From an uncultured Lachnospiraceae bacterium (lineage in GTDB: Bacteria; Bacillota; Clostridia; Lachnospirales; Lachnospiraceae): a stretch of DNA of 64,000 bases. Of the stretch, positions 17,681-26,604 are shown piece by piece (within the stretch, counting starts at the first letter, position 1; each line of letters opens with the position of its first letter). Under the pieces are notes generated by a model. That model was given only the letters and a program-made list of their open reading frames with translations. It ran no database searches and was not told the DNA's origin. Made by a program: the position numbers and the translations under genes. The stretch spans positions 1 through 64,000 of the forward strand of contig CALWBQ010000008.1 of the NCBI GenBank assembly GCA_944376125.1. Direction: 5' to 3'.

Positions 17681-19936
17681 ATGCATTCTGTTGGAACTTA
17701 CAAGAAAAAACTTTACCGCTTTCTGTTTACTTCCGCCATTGTAACGGCGTCGATTCTCTGTATCCTGACAGGAGTGTTTTTAAAGCATCAGTCTGCTTCT
17801 GATTACCGCCACTACGTTGATCAGGCTGCCCGGTCCCAGGAAAGCAGCTTTACAGTCTCCGCCAGCATTATTCTGCGGGCCGTCAATGAATGTCTTAAAA
17901 GCGGCGAATTAAACCGTTGGGCTGATTCTTCCACCCTGCAGGAGTTCTATTTTAACGCCATCCAGGCAGGCAAACGGCTGAGGCAGTCCACTACAGATAT
18001 TCTTCAGATTGAATATTCTTTCGCCGCTACTCCTCTCAACCCCCGCAGTTTTAACGGCACCATTACGGATATGGTTCTGACCTCCACCGGTTCCATGAAT
18101 GTGGCCAAATACTGTGAGACCACCCAGATCCAGCGGGAAGAATACTTAAATATTGTTGAATATTTCCAGGATCACAATCAACCTTACCTGCTGCCTCATT
18201 ATAACAGCGAATCAGGGGAGCTGATTTCATTTCACTATATCTTTAAAGATCCCGGCAAGAAGCACCCGCTCCTGCTGTTCGTCTTCATTCCTGTAAAGAC
18301 ATTTATCAGTGATCCTCTGGCAAAATCCTTTTTTATTTTTAATAGCGGCGGAATATTGGCGTTTTCTTCCTTAGATGAATCGATACAAGAACAGAGCCTG
18401 GCTTCTTACCGGCACCTGCTGACGAGTGAGAATATCTCCGAGTACAGCAGTCCTCAGTCTGATGATGGCAATCTGCTTGTCGTCTCAACCATCACGCCTC
18501 TCCAATGGCAGATTGCCTCCATATATCCGTCCATCTCACTCCGCACAGGCACCATAGTGAAATTTACGGTTTCGGTATTTCTCATCATTATCCTCTTTCT
18601 CTTCCTCAGCTACTGTATGGTAGAGCGCCTGTACCACCCAATGGAAGAGCTTTTCGAATTTGCCGGAATGCCGAAGTCTGCTAAGAATAAACCCATGGAT
18701 GAATTCCAGATCATCCGCACCAATATGGAAAAAATCACGGAGCTGGGCAATCTCCTCCACACGGCAGTGGAAGAAAATAATTCCCTTATGTCTAATCAGT
18801 CCTATAAAGAACTGCTTTTTTCAAACAAATCTGCAGAATTTCATCCAGAGCGCTTCGAAGCCCCTGGCGCAGACTACTGTGTGGCTATCGGTGAGACCTT
18901 TGCTGCAGAAAGTGACTATGAATTTCAAGCCATTGCCCTTCAAAAAAGCACCGCGTGTGATATGGCAGCCCGAAGAGATGATTTGATTTATATCAATCTC
19001 GACTATAACCGGTATGCACTGATACTCCAGGTGCCGTCCCTGGCCGGTGCAAAATCCATCCTGTCATCCCTCCTGCACTCCATGGAAGACAATGACGCCT
19101 TGGACGAGTCAGACCACAGGATTGTATTATCCAGCGTTCACAAAGGGCTGGATCAGCTCTACCTATGCTATCAGGAGGCCCTCCGCATCCTGGAATTCCG
19201 GTATTTCCATGCCAACTCCCGGCTGATTACCTATGAAGATATCTCTTCCATCGATGCTGTCACGTATTCCTATCCTCTGGAGACAGAGAACCGGCTGATC
19301 CAGTGCGCTTTAAACGGCAGAGAAGAGGCTGTCACCATTTTTGAAAACGTTATCCGTGAAAATATACGGGACAAAGATCTGTCCAAAGAGACTCTCCAAA
19401 ATTTGATCTATGCCCTCATCGGAACCCTCTCAAGAATTTTCCAAGAGTTAAAGACATCCCCGGAAGAACTTCTGGGCAAACAGGTAGATTACAAATACCT
19501 CTACAATCATTGGAATGATTCTGCCGTTTTCATCCAGATCAAAGAGCTTCTTGGCGAAATCATCCAAGCCATCAATCAGAGGGACAACAGCCGCAACCAT
19601 GAACTGCTTGACAAAATGCTGGGATATATTTATGAAAATTACTGGGACAACATTATGCTGACAGATCTGGCAGATTATGTAAATATCTCTCCAAAATACT
19701 GCGGCATTTTGTTTAAAGAGTTAAGCGATAACAATTTTAAAGACTTTCTCAACCGCTACCGCATCGAAAAGTCAAAAGAAATTTTAAAGAAAAATCCTTC
19801 TATAAAGATCGTGGAGCTGAGCGCAATGGTCGGCTTCAACTCTTCCAACAGCTTCATCCGCGTCTTTAATAAATATGTCGGCGTCTCCCCGAAAACCTAC
19901 CGTGAACGGCTTCGGAGCCAGCAAAACCAGCCTTAA
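17681..19936 (+). CDS. Membrane-anchored AraC-family sensor-regulator (YesN-like)
   Basis: A 751-residue one-component sensor. A helix at about 14-34 and another at about 290-312 (FTVSVFLIIILFLFLSYCMV) bracket an extracellular Cache-like sensing domain. A cytoplasmic linker follows, and the C-terminal 100 residues carry two AraC helix-turn-helix units (MLTDLADYVNISPKYCGILF and IVELSAMVGFNSSNSFIRVF). This layout is common next to Lpl/Ytc-type transporters, where the sensor detects an extracellular saccharide and activates the transporter genes. It lies directly behind sulfatase 2 and probably activates both sulfatase transcripts. The ligand is not evident. Confidence 0.9.
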   Translation: MHSVGTYKKKLYRFLFTSAIVTASILCILTGVFLKHQSASDYRHYVDQAARSQESSFTVSASIILRAVNECLKSGELNRWADSSTLQEFYFNAIQAGKRLRQSTTDILQIEYSFAATPLNPRSFNGTITDMVLTSTGSMNVAKYCETTQIQREEYLNIVEYFQDHNQPYLLPHYNSESGELISFHYIFKDPGKKHPLLLFVFIPVKTFISDPLAKSFFIFNSGGILAFSSLDESIQEQSLASYRHLLTSENISEYSSPQSDDGNLLVVSTITPLQWQIASIYPSISLRTGTIVKFTVSVFLIIILFLFLSYCMVERLYHPMEELFEFAGMPKSAKNKPMDEFQIIRTNMEKITELGNLLHTAVEENNSLMSNQSYKELLFSNKSAEFHPERFEAPGADYCVAIGETFAAESDYEFQAIALQKSTACDMAARRDDLIYINLDYNRYALILQVPSLAGAKSILSSLLHSMEDNDALDESDHRIVLSSVHKGLDQLYLCYQEALRILEFRYFHANSRLITYEDISSIDAVTYSYPLETENRLIQCALNGREEAVTIFENVIRENIRDKDLSKETLQNLIYALIGTLSRIFQELKTSPEELLGKQVDYKYLYNHWNDSAVFIQIKELLGEIIQAINQRDNSRNHELLDKMLGYIYENYWDNIMLTDLADYVNISPKYCGILFKELSDNNFKDFLNRYRIEKSKEILKKNPSIKIVELSAMVGFNSSNSFIRVFNKYVGVSPKTYRERLRSQQNQP

Positions 19937-20008
19937 ACCGGCTTATACTGACTCCGAACCACACGCCGGGCACTCTTATTGTCACCAGAGCGTCCGGCAA
20001 AAAATAAG

Positions 20009-20863
20009 TTAAATATGACTGCATTTTCCAGCTCCATACCACGGGAAATAGCAGTCCAGCCACTTCTTAGCCAGCTCCGTCCACACGCTGCATGCCAGCG
20101 TCCCCTCGGCGGAGCCTTTTTTTGATGTTTGGCGGTCGGCAAGGCCAAGTCCGTGCTTCCCCTCTGGAAATAGATGAAACTCCACAGACACGCCAGCTTT
20201 CCTCAAAGCTCCTAAAAATAAAAGCGAATTTTCCACAGGGACAGTTGCATCCGACAGGGTATGCCACAGGAAGACCGGAGGCACATCCTCGCTTACCTGA
20301 CATTCCAGGGACATCTTGCTCCTCAATTCTCCATATCTTTCACCAAGCAGGTTTCGGAAGCTGCCATTATGGGCAAACTCTCCAGAAGTAATCACAGGAT
20401 AGCTGAGGATGAGCCCATTGGGACGAATCTCTTCACAGGACCTTCCCAGCTTCTCCGCCAGCCCTCGGTCTTTTTTCCAGAATACTGCCAGACTGGCTGC
20501 CAAATGCCCTCCTGCAGAGCTTCCCTGGAGAATGATCTGATCTCCCAGGATTCCCCATTCTTCCGCCCGCTCTCTCAGCAGGGCGACTGACTCCGCAAGC
20601 TGAAGCAGCGCGGTGGGATAATGAATCCCTGGGCCGCAGCTATAGCGCAGCACCGCTGTGTGGTACCCCATGGCCATAAAGCGCAGGGCGATCGCCTCCG
20701 ACTCAACATCGGAAGTCATCTCATAGGCCCCTCCCGGGCACAAAAGAATGACCGGCCTCTGATTTCCATAGTCTAATTCCTGGCTGGGGGACCAGAAATA
20801 TGTGTACAGGCTGCCGGCTTCTGCCGCCCCCGGAACCTGGATTTTCAGAACTTCGTGAATCAT
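20009..20863 (-). CDS. Alpha/beta hydrolase, acyl-sugar esterase-like
   Basis: A serine hydrolase of about 284 residues. The nucleophile elbow is QGSSAGG with Ser116; CPGGAYEM (near 42-49) is the HGGGY-like oxyanion segment; the C-terminal LSDATVPVENSL and EGKHGLGLAD supply Asp and His. This is the arrangement of BD-FAE/Axe-type carbohydrate acetyl esterases. The start at 20863 has AGGAGG 6 bases upstream; the longer in-frame form starting at 20884 would overlap the neighbour. It is the last gene behind the TSUP transporter. Removing acetyl or other acyl groups from imported glycan fragments is plausible here but unproved. Confidence 0.82.
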   Translation of the reverse strand: MIHEVLKIQVPGAAEAGSLYTYFWSPSQELDYGNQRPVILLCPGGAYEMTSDVESEAIALRFMAMGYHTAVLRYSCGPGIHYPTALLQLAESVALLRERAEEWGILGDQIILQGSSAGGHLAASLAVFWKKDRGLAEKLGRSCEEIRPNGLILSYPVITSGEFAHNGSFRNLLGERYGELRSKMSLECQVSEDVPPVFLWHTLSDATVPVENSLLFLGALRKAGVSVEFHLFPEGKHGLGLADRQTSKKGSAEGTLACSVWTELAKKWLDCYFPWYGAGKCSHI

Positions 20864-20880
20864 AATTGCCTCCTGCTCCG

Positions 20881-21666
20881 TCACCCCACAAAACGGTAAA
20901 TGTTATAGATATTGATGATGATCAGCACCACCATCAGCGCGATAAACAGCTTGTCCACTGTCTTGGAATCAATCTTTTTATTGATGGCTCTTCCAGCCAT
21001 GCCTCCTGCGATTCCTGAGATAATCATCAGCACTAACAGGAGCGGATCAAACTCCGGCACTGTCCCGGTTAACAGGGTATTTGCCAGGCTTGTGATCTGG
21101 GAGAAAAGGATTATGTACAGAGAGTTGGCTGCCGCTGTCTTTGTATCCATGGAGAAGAAGTAAAACAGGACTACCAGGTTGATAGGACCGCCGCCGATTC
21201 CCAGGAAGGAGGACATAATCCCCAACACCAGACCGATTGCCAGGCATACACCGATATTCGTCAGCTTCAGGGTCTTGATTTGATCCTTCTTGATGGTATA
21301 CAGAAGCGTCCCCACTGTGATCACCATCAGGCAGGCCGCCTGTACTGCCCCTACCATATCCTGGTTGGCAAACTGGTCTGACAGGTACTGGAACATCATC
21401 TTTCCGGCAATCCCGCCTACGGCTGCACCTATAGCAAGGGGCGTTCCAGTCTTCATATCAACACCGGAATCTCCAGCTACCTTAGAACGAACTACTGAAT
21501 AGCAGGACATCGACAGTACGGTACATCCTGACAGGAAACTGATGGCCGCTACACTGAGTACCCCGAAGGCATCTAGAGTCGGCTTAATGATGACGCCCCC
21601 GCCGATTCCGCAGATCGCTCCTACAATAGAAGCGCCAAAGCTCACTAACACAAACAAAGCATACAT
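20881..21666 (-). CDS. TSUP family anion transporter (TauE/SafE)
   Basis: A membrane protein of about 261 residues with seven to eight helices and the two internal glycine-rich repeats of the TSUP family (GAICGIGGGVIIKP near the N-terminus and FLGIGGGPINLVVLF in the second half). Members export or import sulfite, sulfoacetate or related anions. The start at 21666 has AAGGGGAG upstream; an in-frame form from 21744 adds a polar stretch. Placed about 900 bases from a sulfatase-associated sensor, it may export sulfate or sulfite released by the sulfatases; that is inference. It is followed within 17 bases by the esterase gene. Confidence 0.88.
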   Translation of the reverse strand: MYALFVLVSFGASIVGAICGIGGGVIIKPTLDAFGVLSVAAISFLSGCTVLSMSCYSVVRSKVAGDSGVDMKTGTPLAIGAAVGGIAGKMMFQYLSDQFANQDMVGAVQAACLMVITVGTLLYTIKKDQIKTLKLTNIGVCLAIGLVLGIMSSFLGIGGGPINLVVLFYFFSMDTKTAAANSLYIILFSQITSLANTLLTGTVPEFDPLLLVLMIISGIAGGMAGRAINKKIDSKTVDKLFIALMVVLIIINIYNIYRFVG

Positions 21667-21749
21667 AACGTTTCTCCCCTTTTCCTCAAGTATTCTTTTA
21701 CTATTGTACTCAAGTCTGCCCGATAGTTCAAGCAAGGTTGGCAAAATCT

Positions 21750-22649
21750 TTACCCAAACGTTTGATGTCCCGCCTTTTTCCGGTATTGATTGGGAGAAAC
21801 TCCCTTGGCTTTGCGGAAGGCATCTCCAAAATAATTTCCGTCACTGAAGCCGCAGGCTACTGCCACCTCTGTCACAGAGGATTTCCCCTCCAGCAGCCTG
21901 CGGGCAGCCTCCTCGATCCTGATATGGGTCAGATACTCCTTATAGCCGAATCCTGTCACCTTTCTGAATTTTTTTGAAAAGTATGTAGGACTCATATGCA
22001 CCATACCCGCAAGCTCATCCAGAGTCAAAGGTTCATTATAATGGTAGTACATATATCCGGCTGCCTCCTGGACTGCAGCTTCCGCTTCATTCAGTTGCTG
22101 GTGGATCGTCGGCTCTTGTCTTCTGTTTCGCTCTAAAAATACCAGCAGCTCGGTGAGATAGTTTGTCTTCAGCATTTCCGCGTAGGGATCCGAACGTCTG
22201 TCCTCTGTCTCCATTTTCTGGAACAAGCTCTCCACGTAAGGCGCATTCTCCGGGCGCACCGCTGTCTTAAAAGTCGAGACCGCCTGCCTCACCCCCTCCT
22301 CAGAGCACTGGATCCTCATCTGCTTCAGTCTTTCATCAGAAAAGCTCACAGCAATCCTCTCCGTCACTGCCTCGGATTCATAGGTTGTCTGATGAAGCCT
22401 CCTAGGTTCGATCAGAACCACATCACCTGGCACGATATAGTAAATAGAGTGGTCAATAAACATTCGGCAGTTTCCAGCCGCCAGATAGAATAGTTCGTAA
22501 AATGTGTGGTAATGCGGCTCTGCCATGAAAAAACCGGACTCCCGCCTTTTCCGTGTGATAGAAAAATCCCGGATCCCGCCGTCATCTTTCCATTTATCCG
22601 GCAGCTCTTTCTCCGGAATGCATACACTTCTTCTCCCTTTTCCGCTCAT
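21750..22649 (-). CDS. AraC-family regulator with N-terminal cupin
   Basis: A 299-residue soluble regulator. The N-terminal half is an AraC-type sugar-sensing cupin (AEPHYHTFYELFYLAAGNCR, then DVVLIEPRRLHQTTY). The C-terminal 95 residues hold two helix-turn-helix units (LTLDELAGMVHMSPTYFSKK and VTEVAVACGFSDGNYFGDAF). GAGAGGAG precedes the ATG. It lies upstream of, and points the same way as, the TSUP transporter and esterase genes (84-base gap), so it probably controls them. Confidence 0.9.
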   Translation of the reverse strand: MSGKGRRSVCIPEKELPDKWKDDGGIRDFSITRKRRESGFFMAEPHYHTFYELFYLAAGNCRMFIDHSIYYIVPGDVVLIEPRRLHQTTYESEAVTERIAVSFSDERLKQMRIQCSEEGVRQAVSTFKTAVRPENAPYVESLFQKMETEDRRSDPYAEMLKTNYLTELLVFLERNRRQEPTIHQQLNEAEAAVQEAAGYMYYHYNEPLTLDELAGMVHMSPTYFSKKFRKVTGFGYKEYLTHIRIEEAARRLLEGKSSVTEVAVACGFSDGNYFGDAFRKAKGVSPNQYRKKAGHQTFG

Positions 22650-22707
22650 ACTGCTCCTCTCTGCCCCGGCATCATCCTAAAATCCCAGGGCTGAAAACTC
22701 TCCTTCC

Positions 22708-22736
22708 ATGATACTACACCCCACGTTAAATGGCAA
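22708..22736 (-). promoter_or_regulatory. Candidate promoter of the AraC-cupin regulator
   Basis: On the minus strand, TTGCCA (22731-22736) and TATCAT (22708-22713) are separated by 17 bases, about 60 bases from the start at 22649. Confidence 0.5.
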
Positions 22737-22839
22737 GAAATCTGTATTTTTCACAAAATCAAGCAGAAAATACGTAGCAATCCTTATTCCTTTGTATTAT
22801 GATTAAGCCGTGAGATACAGAAAGAAGGGATTCAGCGGT

Positions 22840-24255
22840 ATGGCAGCTCAGGCAGCTCTATCGGAAAAAGACAAACAATTTCGCGAGTTTTCTTTAAGCG
22901 CTCCTATGTGGCGGGTGGTCCTCCATGTCGGCACCCCTTTGGCTCTCTATCAAAGTCTGACTCAGCTATTTAAGATTCTGGACTCCATGATGGCCTCCCA
23001 TATCAGTGCTTCCGCCGTATCAACCATCTCCTATCTGTCTCAGTTGGAGCTGACGCTCTCAGCTCTGGGCGGAGGTCTTGCTATTGGAGCCAGCATTAAG
23101 GTCAGCGAAGCCTACGGGGCCGGAGACTTTGAGCTGGTAAAGAAAAGGGTCAGTTCCCTGTTTGCCCTCTGCGCCATAGTCGCCGCAATCCTGTTGGGCA
23201 TCCTGTTTCCTTTCGCCCCGCAGTTTCTCCGGCTTGCCGGTACCCCGGAAGAGTTCCTGGCAGACGGAATCTCCTATTTCCGCCTGGACTTGATCGGGCT
23301 GGCCATTATTTTCTTTAATAATGTTTACATTGCCATTGAAAGGGCCCGGGGAAATTCCAAAAGGATTCTGAGGCTGAACATGGCTGTTATCGGCGTCAAG
23401 CTGACCCTCACTGCACTGTTTGTATATGTTCTCCAGATGGGGATTCATATGATCGCCGCGGCAACCATTGTTTCTCAGAGCGTAATGCTGGCCTGCGCTG
23501 TCTTTTTTATGCACCAGCCTGGAAACGCTTTTGGCTTCTCCTTCTCCAGTATTTCTTTAACCAGAAATGTCATCCGGCCTATGCTGATTCTGTCCGGACC
23601 GGTAGTAGTGGAAAAGGCCGCTTTTTCTCTGGGGAAGGTCTTTGTCAACTCCATGAGCACCATGTACGGCGCTCTCACAGTAGGGGCCCTGGGGATCTCC
23701 AACAATATCGGCGGAATTTCTACCACCCCGCAAACCGGATTTCAGGATGGCAGCAGCGCTCTCATCAGCCAGAATCTGGGAGCCGGAAAGCCGGAACGGG
23801 CTATTCAGGCATTTGTGTGGACTGCGATCATCAATACCGTCGTCAGCAGCATCCTGATGGCATTCAATATTATCTTTCTGGATCAGATCACCTGGCTCTT
23901 TGCCGGGAATGACCGCAGCTTCCAGCAGACCATCATATCGATTTACCGGTATGAAGCCATGGGCGCTGTGCCTCTGGGGATCAATTCTTCTGTCCTGGCG
24001 CTCCTCTATGGTTTCGGCCGGACAAAGATTACTCTTTTTATTAATTTCTGCCGGGTATTTGTTTTCCGCGTTCCGGTTCTGTGGGGTCTGCAGCATTTTA
24101 CCTCCCTTGGAAGCGAGAGCGTCGGCATCGTCATGGCAGTCAGCAACATCAGCGTAGGAGTCCTGGCCTGCATCATCGGATCCATCGAAATCTGCAAAAT
24201 ATGCCGGGAATACAATATTTCTTTAGCAAGATCGCTTCGGCTGAAACAAGCGTAA
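22840..24255 (+). CDS. MATE family multidrug/cation exporter
   Basis: An integral membrane protein of about 471 residues with twelve helices in two MatE halves; the first begins WRVVLHVGTPLALYQSLTQL and the second near VIRPMLILSGPVVVEKAAF. MATE proteins export toxic cations or metabolites using Na+ or H+ gradients. The ATG at 22840 has AGAAGG upstream; an in-frame GTG at 22810 is less likely. It ends in its own terminator (24336-24379). No substrate can be assigned. Confidence 0.9.
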   Translation: MAAQAALSEKDKQFREFSLSAPMWRVVLHVGTPLALYQSLTQLFKILDSMMASHISASAVSTISYLSQLELTLSALGGGLAIGASIKVSEAYGAGDFELVKKRVSSLFALCAIVAAILLGILFPFAPQFLRLAGTPEEFLADGISYFRLDLIGLAIIFFNNVYIAIERARGNSKRILRLNMAVIGVKLTLTALFVYVLQMGIHMIAAATIVSQSVMLACAVFFMHQPGNAFGFSFSSISLTRNVIRPMLILSGPVVVEKAAFSLGKVFVNSMSTMYGALTVGALGISNNIGGISTTPQTGFQDGSSALISQNLGAGKPERAIQAFVWTAIINTVVSSILMAFNIIFLDQITWLFAGNDRSFQQTIISIYRYEAMGAVPLGINSSVLALLYGFGRTKITLFINFCRVFVFRVPVLWGLQHFTSLGSESVGIVMAVSNISVGVLACIIGSIEICKICREYNISLARSLRLKQA

Positions 24256-24335
24256 TCCTGATTGTTCGCAGGAACACGCCTCCCCTCATTCGTCAGCTGG
24301 GCTTTCTATATCATAATATCATAACGTTTTCTCAG

Positions 24336-24379
24336 AAAATACCGCTTGCTCATCCAGAACGGATGACCAGCGGTATTTT
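24336..24379 (+). terminator. Intrinsic terminator after the MATE gene
   Basis: Arms AAAATACCGCT (24336-24346) and AGCGGTATTTT (24369-24379) match perfectly, with an inner CATCC/GGATG stem, followed by CACATTTTAT. Confidence 0.85.
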
Positions 24380-24390
24380 CACATTTTATC

Positions 24391-24443
24391 GGACAAATCC
24401 GGACGAATTGTCCCTTGAATCACTTGCCGGACATCTGTATAAT
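24391..24443 (+). promoter_or_regulatory. Palindromic operator and promoter of the TetR-DUF1538-PII operon
   Basis: The inverted repeat GGACAA (24391-24396) and TTGTCC (24408-24413) ends one base before the -35 element TTGAAT (24415-24420). An exact TATAAT follows at 24438-24443 after a 17-base spacer. The position suits a TetR-family operator controlling the operon that starts at 24475. Confidence 0.7.
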
Positions 24444-24474
24444 AAATATATACTGTATGCAGGAGGCTGATTCC

Positions 24475-25062
24475 ATGACGAACGAAGAATTATCTCTAAA
24501 AACCAAGCAGTCGCTTGCCTCAGCATTAAAGGATGCTATGGGAAGAAAAATGCTTTCCAAAATCACGGTCAGCGAACTGGCAGCCGCTTGTAATGTCAAT
24601 AGAAAAACCTTTTATTATCATTTCCAGGATATCTACTCACTCCTAAAATGGATGTTGGAACAGGAATCTGCCGAAGTCAAGAATACGTTCGGCCAAATCG
24701 TCAGCGCTGAAGATGCCCTGCGGTTCACTATGGATTATGTTGGCAAAAATAAGCATATCATTAACGGCATATTGGATTCTATGGGACATGAAGAAATCAA
24801 GCAGTTTTTTTACAATGATCTTTTTTCCGTCATCTACAAAGCCATCGAACACGAAGAGCAGAAATTAGGCGTCACCGTCGAGGAGCAATTCAAAAATTTT
24901 CTGGCAGGCTTTTACACAAAATCCTCAGCAGATTTTTTGAGTGACTGGGCAGCCAGCCAGCAGACCCAGGACAAAGAAAAAATGCTGCAGAATTTCCTCT
25001 CTATTTTCCAAGTATCGATTCCTGCCATACTGAAAGCCAATGACTGTCAACGATTGCTGTAA
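24475..25062 (+). CDS. TetR-family transcriptional regulator
   Basis: A regulator of about 195 residues. The N-terminal helix-turn-helix (KITVSELAAACNVNRKTFYY, about 29-48) is a clear TetR DNA-binding unit; the remaining helices form a ligand or dimer domain rich in Phe and Lys. AGGAGG precedes the ATG at 24475. It is the first gene of the operon with the DUF1538 membrane protein (24-base gap) and lies just behind the palindrome at 24391-24413, which it probably binds. The ligand is unknown; an ion or metabolite related to the transporter is a guess. Confidence 0.88.
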   Translation: MTNEELSLKTKQSLASALKDAMGRKMLSKITVSELAAACNVNRKTFYYHFQDIYSLLKWMLEQESAEVKNTFGQIVSAEDALRFTMDYVGKNKHIINGILDSMGHEEIKQFFYNDLFSVIYKAIEHEEQKLGVTVEEQFKNFLAGFYTKSSADFLSDWAASQQTQDKEKMLQNFLSIFQVSIPAILKANDCQRLL

Positions 25063-25086
25063 CATCCCGGAAGGAGGATATCCCCC

Positions 25087-26604
25087 ATGAACGAAAAACT
25101 AAAAGAAAAAATTAAAGAATCTCTGTCAAGCGTTCTCCCAATCACGGTCATCGTACTGCTGCTGAGCATCTCTCTGGTTCCTCTGGAGATCGGCACCCTT
25201 GCACTCTTCCTGACCGGAGCATTTTTGCTGGTTGTCGGTATGGGTTTTTTTCAGCTTGGCGCTGAAATGGCAATGACGCCCTTAGGCCAGGGCGTCGGAG
25301 CACGCATCATAAAAAGCAGCCGAATTCCCCTGATCGTCCTAATCAGCCTTTTGATGGGAATTATCATCACCATCGCAGAACCGGATCTCCAGGTACTGGC
25401 CAATCAGGTGGCATCCATCCCCAACCAGGTTTTGATCTGGACCGTGGCAGCAGGGGTCGGCATCTTTCTCGCCGCCGCTGTTCTGCGTATATTATTTCAT
25501 GTCAGCCTGTCAAAAATGCTGTTCATCCTGTATATCCTGCTGTTTATTCTGTCATTTTTCTCGCCTGACAGCTTCACCGCTGTGGCATTTGACTCCGGCG
25601 GTGTCACCACAGGCCCTATGACCGTTCCATTTATCATGGCTCTGGGTGTCGGCTTGTCAGCCGCCAGAAGCGACCCGGACGGAGCCAGCGACAGCTTTGG
25701 TCTCGTTGCCCTGTGCAGCATAGGCCCCATTATGATGGTTCTTCTGCTGGGCATCTTTTATAATCCCAGCGATGCCGCCTATGCACCTGTAGAGATTGTC
25801 AATGTCGCTACCACTCAGGATGTGGTCAGGCAATTTGTCTCTGCCCTTCCTCAGTACGGGAAAGAGGTTCTGGTCAGCATGCTGCCTGTCGCAGGTGTGT
25901 TTGTAATCTTTCAGCTGATCACTCACAATTATCATAGAAGACAGATCTTGAGGATTGCCGTTGGATTTGTGTATACCATCTGCGGCCTGGTGCTGTTTCT
26001 CACAGGGGTTAATGTCGGTTTCGCTCCCGTAGGAAATCTGCTTGGCAGCGGTCTGGCAGGGAGTTCATTCAAGTGGAGTCTGCTGCCCATCGGGGCTGTG
26101 ATTGGATACTATATTGTAAAAGCAGAACCAGCAGTGCAAGTCCTCAATAAGCAGGTTGAGGATCTCACTGGAGGCACCATTTCCCGTCAGATGATGAATG
26201 CAGCTCTCTCCGCCGGAATCGCCTTTGCCGTAGCCTTTGCCATGATAAGAGTCCTGACAGGGCTGAATATCTATTGGATCCTGATCCCCGGCTACGCCGT
26301 ATCACTGATCCTCACCCGCATGGTGCCGACAGTGTTTGTGGGTATCGCTTTCGACTCCGGCGGTGTCGCCAGCGGCCCTATGACTTCCACCTTCCTTCTT
26401 CCTCTGGCCATGGGCGCCTGCTCAGCCGTCGGAGGAAACATTGTTACAGACGCCTTCGGGGTTGTGGCTCTGGTAGCTTTGGCTCCCCTGATCGCCATTC
26501 AGATTATGGGACTGATCTATGTACATAAATCTAGGGCAGTTCCTCAGCCTGCAGAGGCTTTGCCTGACGATACCATCATTGATATTGAGGAGGATTTCGA
26601 ATGA
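25087..26604 (+). CDS. DUF1538 membrane protein, duplicated (UmpAB-like antiporter candidate)
   Basis: A 505-residue integral membrane protein with about twelve helices and an internal duplication. The hallmark FDSGGVTTGPM (from residue 168) recurs as FDSGGVASGPM (from 422), each followed by a DxFG(L/V)VAL helix. This fits a fusion of two DUF1538 units. From memory, a DUF1538 pair (UmpA/UmpB) from Halomonas was reported as a two-component Na+(Li+,K+)/H+ antiporter; here both halves are in one chain. GGAAGGAGG precedes the ATG. The stop overlaps the start of the PII-like gene (ATGA at 26601-26604), implying close regulation. The transported ion is inferred, not shown. Confidence 0.85.
   Translation: MNEKLKEKIKESLSSVLPITVIVLLLSISLVPLEIGTLALFLTGAFLLVVGMGFFQLGAEMAMTPLGQGVGARIIKSSRIPLIVLISLLMGIIITIAEPDLQVLANQVASIPNQVLIWTVAAGVGIFLAAAVLRILFHVSLSKMLFILYILLFILSFFSPDSFTAVAFDSGGVTTGPMTVPFIMALGVGLSAARSDPDGASDSFGLVALCSIGPIMMVLLLGIFYNPSDAAYAPVEIVNVATTQDVVRQFVSALPQYGKEVLVSMLPVAGVFVIFQLITHNYHRRQILRIAVGFVYTICGLVLFLTGVNVGFAPVGNLLGSGLAGSSFKWSLLPIGAVIGYYIVKAEPAVQVLNKQVEDLTGGTISRQMMNAALSAGIAFAVAFAMIRVLTGLNIYWILIPGYAVSLILTRMVPTVFVGIAFDSGGVASGPMTSTFLLPLAMGACSAVGGNIVTDAFGVVALVALAPLIAIQIMGLIYVHKSRAVPQPAEALPDDTIIDIEEDFE

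Noticed and set aside
19960..20000. Hairpin between the AraC sensor and the esterase gene
   Set aside because: A GCCGG/CCGGC stem is present but is imperfect and has no clear T tract in the needed direction for either gene.
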